A DNA stretch of 64,000 nucleotides from Guptibacillus hwajinpoensis (GCF_020171785.1 NZ_JAIVAE010000002.1:248001-312000); one strand, 5' to 3'; shown: positions 8,723-17,488, numbered from the stretch's first letter. Program-made: numbers and translations. Notes: generated by a model from the sequence alone, not told the origin.

Positions 8723-10463
8723 TTAACGAAAATAAATAATATCTTTCCAGTCATAAACCTTATCGCTAATTCCAATTCTCTGAGCAGGGGTGAGTAATGA
8801 TCCGAAAGCTTTATATGGCATAAAAAAATGTAGTAGGTTCTTAAGATGGTAATTGCGTATTGTGCGTATTTTTGGATTGAAATTTGAGTAGATATAACTT
8901 TTTCCGTCGCCTCTAGCGGTAACTAGAGGTCTTCCCAGAATTGATATCCTTCTATGAATCTGGTTGATAAATGTATCTGTTGATTTGTTGTTCGTTTTCT
9001 GGATTAATCTTGCTAGTTCAAAGGGTTCCAAAGAACTTATGTCGGTGGTGCAGTCAACGGTTGCATATCCAGTATCCTTAAAAGGCTGTAGGTTTTGCTT
9101 TTTTTTATTTTATAAACGAAATGATGGGCGTCACCTAATTAAACTTCTTTCGAAAAAAACCTCATCAACGCAGAGGTCAGTGAAGCATCGTTATCTGTCA
9201 CAAACGCCATTCTTTCACATTTAGAAGCCGTTTCAAATGCCATAGGCGGGCTATGGATGTATAAGGAGAGTTAACGTGCAAACCATCTATATAATCAGCT
9301 CTCCTCATAAATTCGTTGTTTTCTCTTTTATACTCTTCTTCTGTCTGAAGATCATACTTGCTCGGGGGTGGCGAAGCATAAGAATATCGTAAATGTCCAT
9401 ACCTACGTGCAAACAAATGTAAGTGGTCATCTTTAAACAATATTGTATGGTTGTTAATATCATCCAACGTGAGGTTCCAATCGTAAGCTACATCCGCTCT
9501 AAACACATACCTGGATAAAATGTCACTGCTTACTACAACGTAGATTGGGAATTGTTTTTCATCCTGCTCTATTAAATACTTTGATCCGGTGTTTTTTCTT
9601 CGAACATTATTTAAGTGATAAACCATTTTGTCAGTGTTCAAAAACAATTCGTTTAATTTTATTTCTTTCAATTTGTCTTCGTGTCTTTCAAGGAACTGCA
9701 AACAACATTTATATAGTCATTCAAGGTTATGGTAGTAAGTCAGTGAACCGATATTTAGAATTTCAATTACTCTATTAACTGGAGTACGATTTGTGATTAA
9801 GTTAGCGAACAGGGGCAGAATATCATTTCTCTTTTGATGGTAGGTTGTGCTTTCCTTGGTTGATGGGAGAACGTTGGTTATTTTTCGACAATGCTTACAT
9901 TGGTACTTTTGAGAGTTGCTGCTGCTCTTACCACGTTTCCAAAAAGAACATTTATTTTCAAACGGAGTGTGATTTTGGAGTTCGCATTCCTCTTTATGAA
10001 AAACGTACTCTGACTCAATGGTGGCAGTAGAATTTACATCTGTAAGTCTTTTTATTTCTTCAGCGACCGACCAGTTTGATAATGATCGGTTTGAACACCC
10101 TAATACTACTCCGATATTTGATTTTATAGGATCTGGATTACAGAGCACCTTGGAAGAAGCATTTGACGTTGAACCGTCCATTCTATAACGTCTTGGTTTC
10201 CCTTTTACATCGTAATTCACTTGTGACAGTCCGAAATTTTTACAATAGGGACTAATACAGCAGTTCATTTGAATGTTATACTCTTCATCATTGAAGTGGA
10301 TAAGTACCTTTTGAAATAGCGAATTTCTATGCTTTGTAGCAAAGCGGTTGGAAGGAAATAACTGATAATCTTTATTTCTTTCTGATAACTCATTTTCTGA
10401 AACCGGTGTTTTTATCTCCCACTGACTGTCAATTTTACTGGCTAATCTCTTTAACTTAGCCAC
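8723..10463 (-). pseudogene. Decayed transposase of an insertion element (about 570 codons, several lesions)
   Basis: Three minus-strand reading frames join into one protein. It starts with GTG at 10463, directly after the TAG of the upstream gene. Zinc-ribbon-like cysteines are visible (CCISPYC; QKYQCKHCRK at about residue 190). A TGA replaces the expected TGG of LEW near 9717, and coding continues in the same frame. A one-base frameshift near 9203-9205 interrupts before FVTDNDASL, which looks like a catalytic-Asp strand. A TAA then interrupts SKEV-LGDAHHFVYK, and a further frameshift precedes FKDTGYATVDCTTD. The C-terminus ends IGISDKVYDWKDIIYFR. It is related to proteins usually annotated only as 'insertion element protein'. 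It is no longer functional as it stands. Confidence 0.78.
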
Positions 10464-10697
10464 CTAAATTTTCTCCTCGAACCTTAATTGGTGGGACATT
10501 CTTTTGTTTCTGCGTTTACTTTTCGCCCATCCAACAAAATCTTTATCATCCAATAGATTTTTCAAAAACCGATCAACGACTTCGTTTTCATCATAGCCAG
10601 TGTATTCCGAATAATATTTAATAATGGCTTTGGTATGCCCAGACACCCGCCAATCAACTTTATTTTCTAATTGTTTTTTAGGTTCGATGAATTCCAT
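10464..10697 (-). CDS. Small basic protein upstream of and coupled to the transposase
   Basis: 77 residues from an ATG at 10697 with GGGAGG 9 bases upstream. The sequence (VDWRVSGHTKAIIKYYSEYTGYDENEVVDRFLKNLL...) looks like a short beta strand followed by two helices, as in ribbon-helix-helix DNA-binding proteins, with a basic C-terminal tail. Its TAG is followed at once by the GTG of the transposase pseudogene, so the two formed one translationally coupled unit. It probably regulated or assisted transposition. It appears intact. Confidence 0.6.
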   Translation of the reverse strand: MEFIEPKKQLENKVDWRVSGHTKAIIKYYSEYTGYDENEVVDRFLKNLLDDKDFVGWAKSKRRNKRMSHQLRFEEKI

Positions 10698-10723
10698 AAA
10701 GACCTCCCAAAATGGCACTAGTT

Positions 10724-10848
10724 TTGACAACCGAATTGACTATCGATTTGACAACTGTTTTTGATTGTACAACAAGTATTGTCTAGAGTGGAAAATAATA
10801 TACTTCGGGGAGTCAAAAAGGCGGAAAATCGACTTTAACCTTGACAAC
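10724..10848 (+). repeat. Three direct TTGACAAC sites upstream of the transposase operon
   Basis: TTGACAAC occurs at 10724-10731, 10748-10755 and 10841-10848, all in the same direction, between the small basic gene and the right inverted repeat. Repeated sites of this kind at one element end are typical of transposase-binding or autoregulatory sites. The promoter of the transposase operon should lie here too. Confidence 0.5.
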
Positions 10849-10853
10849 ATAAT

Positions 10854-10943
10854 AAAATGACGTGTGTCAATTTACACGTCATTTTATATGTCATTTAATT
10901 GTTTTGCACCTGAAAACGGAACCCTTTATTCTCATCATGAGAG
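10854..10943 (-). repeat. Right copy of the island-bounding inverted repeat
   Basis: The reverse complement repeats the left copy: ATAAAGGGTTCCGTTTT (10913-10929), AGGTGCAAAA, ATGACA and AAAATGACGTGT, with its partner ACACGTCATTTT at 10874-10885. The loop between the AAAATGACGTGT arms is shorter than in the left copy. The outer side carries a CTCATCATGAG palindrome. Confidence 0.65.
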
Positions 10944-11030
10944 GGATTTTTTATGTTTTGGGGGTTAGGGAATAAATGTATGGGACAGGGCGATACTTCT
11001 ATCATAGGCGAACGGAAGGAGGAGAAGAGA

Positions 11031-11183
11031 ATGAATACTGAAATTCCAAAAGTCATTTGTCCCGTATGTGGAAGAACCAATGAGATGGAGAAGTCCATAA
11101 CGGCTCAGTCAAATCAAAACATCATTTTTGAATGTCCCGCATGTGGTTATGAGAGACGAAATATTCAAACAAGTAAAGGGTGA
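11031..11183 (+). CDS. Small double-CxxC zinc-ribbon protein
   Basis: 50 residues with two knuckles, CPVCG (about 10-14) and CPACG (about 37-41), about 27 residues apart. This is a compact zinc ribbon with no other domain. AAGGAGGAG (11017-11025) fixes the ATG at 11031 rather than the longer upstream reading. It lies between the right repeat and the fabI promoter. The role is unknown. Confidence 0.65.
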   Translation: MNTEIPKVICPVCGRTNEMEKSITAQSNQNIIFECPACGYERRNIQTSKG

Positions 11184-11214
11184 AAAATCCTCATGGTGCA
11201 TGTTTGATAAACCG

Positions 11215-11239
11215 TGTTATACTTAGGACGTGGTGCTAA
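11215..11239 (+). promoter_or_regulatory. fabI promoter with FapR-type operator
   Basis: An extended -10 (TG-T-TATACT, 11215-11223) is followed at once by TTAGGACGTGGTGCTAA (11223-11239). This matches the palindromic FapR operator TTAGTACCTAGTACTAA at 13 of 17 positions, with both half-site ends intact. FapR represses fatty-acid synthesis genes and is released by malonyl-CoA. Overlap with the expected transcription start fits repression. Confidence 0.72.
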
Positions 11240-11272
11240 TAACTAATAATAAATTCGAGGAGGAGCATGGAT

Positions 11273-12049
11273 ATGAACCTGTCTCTTGAGAACCGTACAT
11301 ATGTTGTGATGGGCGTTGCAAACAAACGAAGCATTGCCTGGGGGATTGCACAAGCATTAAGTAGTGCTGGTGCACGATTGATCTTTACTTACGCAGGTGA
11401 GCGTTTAGAGAAAAACGTTCGCGACCTTGCAGGTACGCTAGATCGTGATGATTCCGTTATTTTACCTTGTGATATTACAAATGACGAAGAAATCGAAGCA
11501 ACATTTGCTCAAATTAAAGAAGAAGTCGGTGTGATTCACGGACTTGCTCACTGTATCGCATTTGCGAAAACAGAAGAATTAAAAGGGGAGTACCTTGAAA
11601 CAACGCGTGAAGGCTTCTTGCTAGCGCATAACATCAGCTCGTATTCTCTTACTGCTGTTTCAAAAGCAGCTCGTCCACTGATGACGGAAGGTGGAAGCAT
11701 CCTTACGATGACGTACCTCGGTGGCGAGCGCGTTGTAAACAACTATAACGTAATGGGTGTCGCAAAAGCTTCTCTTGACGCAAGTGTGAAGTACCTTGCA
11801 AATGACCTTGGAAAAGATAATATCCGTGTTAACGCGATTTCAGCTGGTCCAATTCGTACGCTTGCTGCAAAAGGAATTGGCGACTTTAATTCGGTGATTA
11901 AAGAAATTGAAGAGAAGTCTCCAATGCGCCGCACGGTAACGAAGGAAGACGTAGGAAACACAGCACTATTCTTGATGAGTGATCTTTCTGGTGGAATTAC
12001 TGGTGAGATGATTCATGTGGATAGTGGCTATAATATCATTGCGACTTGA
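11273..12049 (+). CDS. fabI: Enoyl-[acyl-carrier-protein] reductase I (FabI)
   Basis: Reduces trans-2-enoyl-ACP with NAD(P)H in the last step of each fatty-acid elongation cycle. The SDR-type sequence reads VVMGVANKRSIAWG at the cofactor site and has the catalytic Y-x6-K as YNVMGVAK (residues about 155-162), followed by SAGPIRTL. The length of 258 is normal for FabI. The second ATG (11273) is preferred because AGGAGG is 9 bases before it and only 3 before the first (11267); B. subtilis FabI also begins at this point. It is monocistronic, with its own terminator. Confidence 0.95.
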   Translation: MNLSLENRTYVVMGVANKRSIAWGIAQALSSAGARLIFTYAGERLEKNVRDLAGTLDRDDSVILPCDITNDEEIEATFAQIKEEVGVIHGLAHCIAFAKTEELKGEYLETTREGFLLAHNISSYSLTAVSKAARPLMTEGGSILTMTYLGGERVVNNYNVMGVAKASLDASVKYLANDLGKDNIRVNAISAGPIRTLAAKGIGDFNSVIKEIEEKSPMRRTVTKEDVGNTALFLMSDLSGGITGEMIHVDSGYNIIAT

Positions 12050-12053
12050 TCAT

Positions 12054-12089
12054 AAAAAACCACGACGATGGCGTCGTGGTTTTTATTTT
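12054..12089 (+). terminator. Terminator after fabI
   Basis: ACCACGACG-atg-GCGTCGTGGT hairpin followed by TTTTATTTT. Confidence 0.9.
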
Positions 12090-12140
12090 GGAAAGACATG
12101 TAGCTTCGGAAAGGGGATTTCCTTCGTTATCGACGATTCG

Positions 12141-12434
12141 TTAAAGGGCGGGGACGGTGGGACGGTGCAACCTTTTACAATAGGAAGTGTTTTTTCGTTC
12201 CGTATCTCGTTTTCTTCTGCGTGGAGAAATTGCTTGATTGTTCATCAAATAATGGAATCGGTCTATCATTTCGTCTAATTCATTCTCATTAAGTCCACCA
12301 ACTGATCCTGATCCAAGAAGGATTGCAAAAGCAACGGGCATCGTATCAACAATCACATCAACATCTACGTCAGAGTTTCCACTATTTTTAATGAGAGCCA
12401 ATAGTTCTTGAGCTTTTTCTGATTTCCTACTCAT
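12141..12434 (-). CDS. Small NSGNS-motif protein, probably spore surface (1)
   Basis: 97 residues from the second of two ATGs; AAGGAGG is 7 bases before it. It contains KNSGNSDVDVDVIVDT (about 17-32), a hydrophobic FAILLGSGSVGG stretch and an Arg/Lys-rich C-terminus. The NSGNS-x-V-x-V-x-V pattern recurs in the next gene. An alternating beta pattern with Asp/Asn recalls CotX/CotV coat-domain proteins, which lie near fabI in B. subtilis, but the match is weak. Confidence 0.5.
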   Translation of the reverse strand: MSRKSEKAQELLALIKNSGNSDVDVDVIVDTMPVAFAILLGSGSVGGLNENELDEMIDRFHYLMNNQAISPRRRKRDTERKNTSYCKRLHRPTVPAL

Positions 12435-12474
12435 CATGTAACCTCCTTATAAGAAGATGAATAGGATACTAGCA

Positions 12475-12747
12475 TTACCATTTCTTACGGCCGTGGCCAT
12501 TATCTTCACTATCTTCTTCTAGCTCTTCTGCACCAGCAGCGGCAGCAGCTGCTGAAGCATTAACGTTAACGTTTACTTCAGAGTTTCCGCTGTTAATAAT
12601 TCTTGCAGAGGCAATATCTTTGCTGTTATCTTCTTTCTCGATGTCAAACTCAATTGGTCGAAGTTCTCTTCCACCATTCTCACTAGCACCTGCAACATTA
12701 CGACGAACGTGACGACGAGCACCTTGAGTATCATTTTTATATCCTAT
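12475..12747 (-). CDS. Small NSGNS-motif protein, probably spore surface (2), unusual start
   Basis: About 90 residues: a basic N-terminus, then INSGNSEVNVNVNA followed by an Ala-rich run, an acidic stretch and a Gly/Lys tail. It shares NSGNS-(E/D)-V-(N/D)-V with its neighbour. The reading frame extends to a TTG at 12765, but the AAAGGAGG site lies inside that extension, 6 bases before an in-frame ATA at 12747. The true start may therefore be the rare AUA codon. The repetitive, low-complexity composition fits a spore-surface protein. Confidence 0.5.
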   Translation of the reverse strand: MGYKNDTQGARRHVRRNVAGASENGGRELRPIEFDIEKEDNSKDIASARIINSGNSEVNVNVNASAAAAAAGAEELEEDSEDNGHGRKKW

Positions 12748-12765
12748 TCTTTTTCCTCCTTTCAA

Positions 12766-13139
12766 GGTATACCTTTTAATATACGGATTTTACTTTTTAG
12801 AGACGGCGAATGGTACAGGCCATTCGCATAATTTTAATGAATTAGATAAATTATTTAGTGTAACCAAAATGCTCGAAAAGAAAGCCCTAGATGGGTTAAC
12901 TAAATTTTCGTAATCAGCATTTTTATCTTAGATATCGATATGGATGAAAGTTATCGTACTGATATGGTTAAAATTAAATTTAATAGTTAAATACATTATT
13001 CTTAACATAAACTGGATAGGAATTAATAATTCAAATACGTTAGTTGAAAAAATGAAAAACTTTATTTTATGAGGAGGTAGAAATAGAAACAAAGCGCATT
13101 ATCTTGGTTTAAATACTGTACACATTCATATTTAGATTC
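12766..13139. other. Gene-free stretch with one hairpin
   Basis: No supported gene. A GGCGAATGG/CCATTCGC hairpin at about 12805-12828 lies upstream of the second NSGNS gene. The rest is AT-rich, with a good GAGGAGG at about 13071 that leads to no long ORF. Confidence 0.4.
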
Positions 13140-13167
13140 AAAAAAGCCACCAATCATACGGTGGCTT
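13140..13167 (-). terminator. Terminator of the CotZ-like gene
   Basis: Minus strand: GCCACC-gtatgatt-GGTGGC followed by TTTTTT, just past the stop at 13178. Confidence 0.85.
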
Positions 13168-13177
13168 AATCAGGTGG

Positions 13178-13474
13178 TTAGTTATGCACAGAAATGAGCG
13201 CGCGTAGATCACGACAATCGACGATTAATGTGAATGTACTTCCCATTCCACTAGGGAATACGTTCATTGGTGATACCATATCGTTTACAACAAAAGTTGC
13301 GCAGCATTTTTGGCTGTCAGAATACACAAGAGTTGCTTCAATAAATTCAGGAAATCCATCTACTAAGATGAAAAACTTACTCCCTTCATTTCTTTTATGC
13401 AACTGATGGCATAAGCACTTATCACATTTAGATCTGTTCTTTTCTTTGTTGCAATCATCAAATAAACTTGACAT
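13178..13474 (-). CDS. Cys-rich protein, CotZ/ExsY-like fragment family
   Basis: 98 residues. N-terminal cysteines (CNKEKNRSKCDKCLCHQL) are followed by a beta-rich part with QKCCATFVV and a C-terminal LIVDCRDLRALISV. The CCAT-phi and VDC-x-x-(L/I)-x-A-(I/L) pattern recalls the CotZ/ExsY crust/exosporium family, though the protein is shorter than CotZ (about 150). Position near fabI agrees with the fabI-cotO-cotZ order of B. subtilis. Upstream TTCATAGGATAGGAGG contains a sigma-K-like CATAGGATA, but it lies too close to the start to be a normal promoter. Confidence 0.5.
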   Translation of the reverse strand: MSSLFDDCNKEKNRSKCDKCLCHQLHKRNEGSKFFILVDGFPEFIEATLVYSDSQKCCATFVVNDMVSPMNVFPSGMGSTFTLIVDCRDLRALISVHN

Positions 13475-13594
13475 CCTTTAACCTCCTATCCTATGAATTC
13501 TTTACATTATATTGACAGATGTTTTTTATGTTATGGATAAGCACCTAAACGAGTGAAAAGAGGCGCTTGTTCAATTAAGTAAGGAGCGAGTATT

Positions 13595-14527
13595 TTGGAT
13601 AAGAAACCGAGAGTATTGTTTATTACAAAGGACTTTTCAAGTCATATTGAAAAAAGCAGTTTTTATTTAGTTAAAGAACTTCAGCGCCAGGCAGACTTGA
13701 TGCTTTGGCATTCAAGAGGGCATATTTCTAGTATTCTGGCAAATCTCCCTAACAAACCTGATTTTATATTATTAAATGATTTTAAACCTGATTATTGTCC
13801 GCAAATTAAAGGATTGAAAAACTGTAGTATACCTGTAGGAATTATTATGCATGATTTGCATTACAAAGTTTACCAGAGAAAAAGGTTTATCGAGAGGGAA
13901 AACATCCAACATATTTTTTCTATTTACAGAGATCCCTTCCTAAGCTGGTTCCCTGAATATAAGGAGCGAATGATTTGGTTTCCTTTTCATATTCCTAAAG
14001 AGATATTTATAGATTATAAATTAAAGAAAACTCATAAGTGGCTAATGATGGGAGCAATGGATGAAAGGTATTACCCTTTAAGGAGGAAAATGTTTGAAAC
14101 AATGAAAGGTGAGAAAGGCTTTTATTACTATCAACACCCAGGATACGGTACCGTAGATGATGGGAAGAAAAACGTTTTGGCCGGAGAAGCATACGCCATG
14201 GAAATTAACCGAGCCAAAATGTTTTTAACATGTGATAGTATACTTCACTTCCCCTTATTAAAGTACTTCGAAGTTCTTGCTTGTAATACTTTACTTTTGG
14301 CGCCAGGTAACAATGAGTTGGAAGACCTAGGGTTTGTCGATGAGGAAACTTTTGTATCTGTAGATGAGAAAAATTTTAGAGAGAAAGCGAATTATTATCT
14401 TAAACACGAGCAAGAGAGAATCGATATCGCTATTAGGGGTTATAAGATGGTACATGAATTGCACACTACTGAAGTAAGGGTAAAAGAACTAATCAAAAAT
14501 ATTGTCCATATCGTTAACAATAGGTGA
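13595..14527 (+). CDS. CgeB-like GT-B glycosyltransferase
   Basis: 310 residues. It looks like the CgeB / 'spore maturation' glycosyltransferase group: an N-terminal Rossmann half (RVLFITKDFS), a central GIIMHDLHYK, and a C-terminal half with LHFPLLKYFEVLACNTLLLAP, where the donor sugar-nucleotide normally binds, then ELEDLGFVDEETFV. In B. subtilis CgeB acts in late spore-surface glycan formation. The start is TTG at 13595 with AAGGAG upstream. A terminator overlaps its stop codon, so it is separate from the following dehydrogenase. Confidence 0.75.
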   Translation: MDKKPRVLFITKDFSSHIEKSSFYLVKELQRQADLMLWHSRGHISSILANLPNKPDFILLNDFKPDYCPQIKGLKNCSIPVGIIMHDLHYKVYQRKRFIERENIQHIFSIYRDPFLSWFPEYKERMIWFPFHIPKEIFIDYKLKKTHKWLMMGAMDERYYPLRRKMFETMKGEKGFYYYQHPGYGTVDDGKKNVLAGEAYAMEINRAKMFLTCDSILHFPLLKYFEVLACNTLLLAPGNNELEDLGFVDEETFVSVDEKNFREKANYYLKHEQERIDIAIRGYKMVHELHTTEVRVKELIKNIVHIVNNR

Positions 14528-14547
14528 TAATTGCCTATTGTTTTTTT
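14516..14547 (+). terminator. Terminator overlapping the CgeB-like stop codon
   Basis: AACAATAGG-loop-CCTATTGTT followed by T7. The left arm includes the last codons of the gene. Confidence 0.85.
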
Positions 14548-14647
14548 AGGACCTATTTTAACAAACTCATTACACTAAACCATACCAATCAAATTTCTCG
14601 TCCATAAGATATATAAGTGCTAAGTTTTGCCGAAGGGAGGACTAAGA

Positions 14648-15952
14648 TTGAAAGTTAAAAGTAATTCGGAACAAAAAAGAATAGGCGTAATAGGACTTGG
14701 CTACGTTGGATTGCCACTAGCCTTACTTTTTGTGAAGAAAGGCTTTCATGTAATAGGTATAGATATAGATACGAAAAAAATCGAGCAACTTAATAATGGG
14801 GGAAGCTATCTTCCTGATATCTCGGGTGATGAAATAAGAAATGCTATGTCCAATAAAGAATTAATGGTAGTAGATAACTACGATGTTATACAACACCTTG
14901 ATGTAATCATCATATGTGTGCCGACCCCTTTAGGGAAAAACAGTAATCCTGACTTAAGTTTTCTAACCCACGTTGCAAATGAGCTAAAGAATAGGTTGGA
15001 AAAAGAACAAGTTGTCATACTTGAAAGCTCGACATATCCTGGAACAACAACAGATGTTCTAAAGCCTATTCTAGAACAAAGAGGTTTTTTGACAGGAAAA
15101 GATTATTTCTTAGGATATTCACCTGAACGAATTGATCCGGGAAATAAGAATTATGAACTTGAACAAATTCCAAAGGTTGTAAGTGGTGTAACTGTCAATT
15201 GTGGAGAAAAAGTTTGTGAGATTTACAGTAAGGTATTTCATAGCGTACAGATGGTTTCGTCCACTCGAGTAGCTGAGATGACAAAGTTACTTGAAAACAG
15301 TTATCGACTTATCAATATTTCTTTTGTTAATGAAATAGCAATGCTTTGTGATCACCTGAGCATTAATATATGGGAAGTTATTGAAGCAGCAAGTTCTAAA
15401 CCCTTTGGATATACTCCTTTTTATCCTGGACCTGGAATTGGTGGTCACTGTATTCCAGTAGATCCTATATACTTTGATTGGAAAGCTAAACAAAAAGGAA
15501 TGAATAGTCAGTTTATTAATCTTTCAACAAAAACAAACCGAAATGTAACGAATTATATTGTGAAAAAATTAGAAGGATTAACAAATCAATATAAAGAGAA
15601 TAGCGTAGGTAAAATTTTACTTTGTGGAGTTGGCTATAAAAGAGACAATAACGATATCAGAGAGTCACCTTCTATCGTTATCATGAAAAAATTAATTGAA
15701 AATGGCTTTGAAGTTAATTACCACGATCCTCTGATTCCGGAATTAAAGATAGAAGACATGACCTACTATAGTGTTGATATTTCAAAGGAATTTTTGGTAG
15801 AAACAGACTGTGTTGTTATTTTGACTCAGCACTCATGCTTAGATGTTCAATACTTAATAGACAATGCATCTGTCATTTTCGATACAAGAAATGCGACTAA
15901 TGGATTAAATGGCAATGCAGAAATATTCAAGTTCGGGTGTGGAGAATTTTGA
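14648..15952 (+). CDS. UDP-sugar 6-dehydrogenase (UDP-GlcNAc/ManNAc or UDP-Glc type)
   Basis: Oxidises the C6 alcohol of a UDP-sugar to a carboxylate, giving a uronic-acid donor. The 434 residues have an NAD site [11 protein letters not shown] near the N-terminus, [23 protein letters not shown], and the catalytic Cys in [13 protein letters not shown] (about residue 265). SPERI/DPGN and GGHCIPVDP are more like WbpA/TviB-type GlcNAc dehydrogenases than UDP-glucose dehydrogenase; this is a tentative choice. The TTG at 14648 has AGGGAGG 7 bases upstream. Its TGA overlaps the TTG of the next gene. Confidence 0.88.
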   Translation: MKVKSNSEQKRIGVIGLGYVGLPLALLFVKKGFHVIGIDIDTKKIEQLNNGGSYLPDISGDEIRNAMSNKELMVVDNYDVIQHLDVIIICVPTPLGKNSNPDLSFLTHVANELKNRLEKEQVVILESSTYPGTTTDVLKPILEQRGFLTGKDYFLGYSPERIDPGNKNYELEQIPKVVSGVTVNCGEKVCEIYSKVFHSVQMVSSTRVAEMTKLLENSYRLINISFVNEIAMLCDHLSINIWEVIEAASSKPFGYTPFYPGPGIGGHCIPVDPIYFDWKAKQKGMNSQFINLSTKTNRNVTNYIVKKLEGLTNQYKENSVGKILLCGVGYKRDNNDIRESPSIVIMKKLIENGFEVNYHDPLIPELKIEDMTYYSVDISKEFLVETDCVVILTQHSCLDVQYLIDNASVIFDTRNATNGLNGNAEIFKFGCGEF

Positions 15953-16690
15953 AAATACTAGTTACCGGTGGAGCAGGTTTTATCGGAGGACATATTGTCA
16001 AAATGTTACTTGATAAAGGATATCAACCAGTAATAGTAGATAACTTGTCAAAAAACCATAATAAATTTATTCCTACAAAAGTTAAAGTATACAAACTGGA
16101 CATTACTTTGGAAGAACTTAATAGTGTTTTTGAACTCGAGAAACCGGAATATGTTATTCACCATGCTGCACAAGTCCTTGTGTCAAGCTCAATGGAGAAT
16201 ACTTCTGAAGATGCTAGAGGGATATATATAAACTTTCAATAAACATTTTAATTTACTATATACAATATTAAGATATTCGAATGTATATGGACCAAATCAA
16301 GAAGATGGAGTGGTTTCGAAACTAATAAGAAATGCCTTATTGTCAAAACCATTCGTTATTTATGGAGACGGTAACCAAACAAGAGATTTTGTTTATGTGA
16401 AAGATATTGCAAGTGCCAATATAAAATCTATAAAAAATGGAAGAAACAAAGTTATTAATATTAATAGTTCAATAGATACTTCTATTAATTCTTTGGTGAA
16501 ATTAGTCTCTGAGCAAATGGACTTAAAATTGACTCCTGTATATTTACCTCCTATTTCTGGAGAAATAAAGCATAGCATACTAGATAATTTTGTTGCTAAA
16601 AATTCACTTGATTGGACACCTAGCTAAGATTTATCTAGTGGTCTTAGTGAAACAATTAAGTTTTATAAGGAGAATTTGAAATATGAATGA
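15949..16690 (+). pseudogene. Broken NAD-dependent sugar epimerase (internal deletion plus nonsense)
   Basis: The N-terminal half ([21 protein letters not shown]) runs to about 16242. After a break, a different frame resumes at HFNLLYTILRYSNVYGPNQ, and coding continues to a TAA in LDWTPS (about 16625) and then to 16690. The 60-70 residues that should join the halves, including the catalytic Y-x3-K, are gone. Compared with the intact epimerase at 6845-7780 it has at least one deletion and one nonsense codon. It is translationally coupled to the upstream dehydrogenase and overlaps the next glycosyltransferase, so it was once part of this operon. Confidence 0.85.
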
Positions 16691-17477
16691 TCGAGTAACA
16701 GTTTTAATTCCTTTCTATAATAGTGGATGCTTTCTAAAGGAAGCGATAGAATCTGTTTTTAAACAAACATACAAAAAATGGAATGTTATTCTTATTGATG
16801 ATTGCTCAACAGATAAATACTTCGATGAAATAAAAAGTTATCTATCAGATGAAAGAGTCACTCTAATAAAGAATATGAAAAACCTAGGACAATCAAAAAG
16901 TTTAAATGCAGGATTAGAATTGGTAAATACTCCATTCGTTGTTCAATTAGATGCAGATGACCTGTTCTACGAAGACACATTAGAAATTATGATAAAAGAG
17001 GCATTATTACAATCTGAAAAAGTAGGATTAATATGTGGAAATACTACGGTATTTCAAGATAAAAAAGGTAAGAAAAAAAATATAAGAATAAAAAAAGGGA
17101 GTGGATTTAAAGGTAGATACGAGTTTCTTATTGCTAATCTGTCAATGGCTCCCAGATTTTATCGTACTACTGCACTAAAAGAAATTGGAGGATGGCCAAC
17201 TGATGACCCGTTTGGTGGAAGATATAGAGAAGATATGAGAGTGATGTATAAATTAATAGAAAATTATCATTTCCACTGGATTGATCGTGAGCTTTATAAA
17301 CATCGAAGACATAATTCCAATTTAACGAACAATTTAGATAAATGTATCGAAATGGTAGAGTGGAGTATTAAAGATACATTGAAGCGCTGGGGAGACGAAT
17401 ACGAACCAATATTTAGAAATACAAGTGATGGTTGGAAGCAGCTTCATAGGTTAAAAAAGAAAAAATTTAGACAATAG
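16683..17477 (+). CDS. Family 2 glycosyltransferase (1)
   Basis: 264 residues, GT-A fold. VLIPFYNSGCFLKEAIESV at the start and ILIDDCSTD bind the nucleotide; LDADD (about 90) is the metal-binding DxD-type motif; MAPRFYRTTALKEIGGW and RYREDMRVMYKL are typical acceptor-side blocks. The protein is cytoplasmic, with no membrane helix. AAGGAGA precedes the ATG. It is paralogous to the next gene, with 11 bases between them. It probably adds sugars to a spore or cell-surface glycan; donor and acceptor cannot be read from sequence. Confidence 0.85.
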   Translation: MNDRVTVLIPFYNSGCFLKEAIESVFKQTYKKWNVILIDDCSTDKYFDEIKSYLSDERVTLIKNMKNLGQSKSLNAGLELVNTPFVVQLDADDLFYEDTLEIMIKEALLQSEKVGLICGNTTVFQDKKGKKKNIRIKKGSGFKGRYEFLIANLSMAPRFYRTTALKEIGGWPTDDPFGGRYREDMRVMYKLIENYHFHWIDRELYKHRRHNSNLTNNLDKCIEMVEWSIKDTLKRWGDEYEPIFRNTSDGWKQLHRLKKKKFRQ

Positions 17478-17488
17478 GAGGATTTCAA

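Noticed and set aside
3680-10950. Target-site duplication at the island ends
   Set aside because: Bases just outside both repeats were compared and no convincing short direct repeat was found.
13480-13495. Sigma-K promoter at CATAGGATAGGAGG
   Set aside because: The -10-like box merges with the ribosome site, so the transcript would start too close to or inside the gene start.
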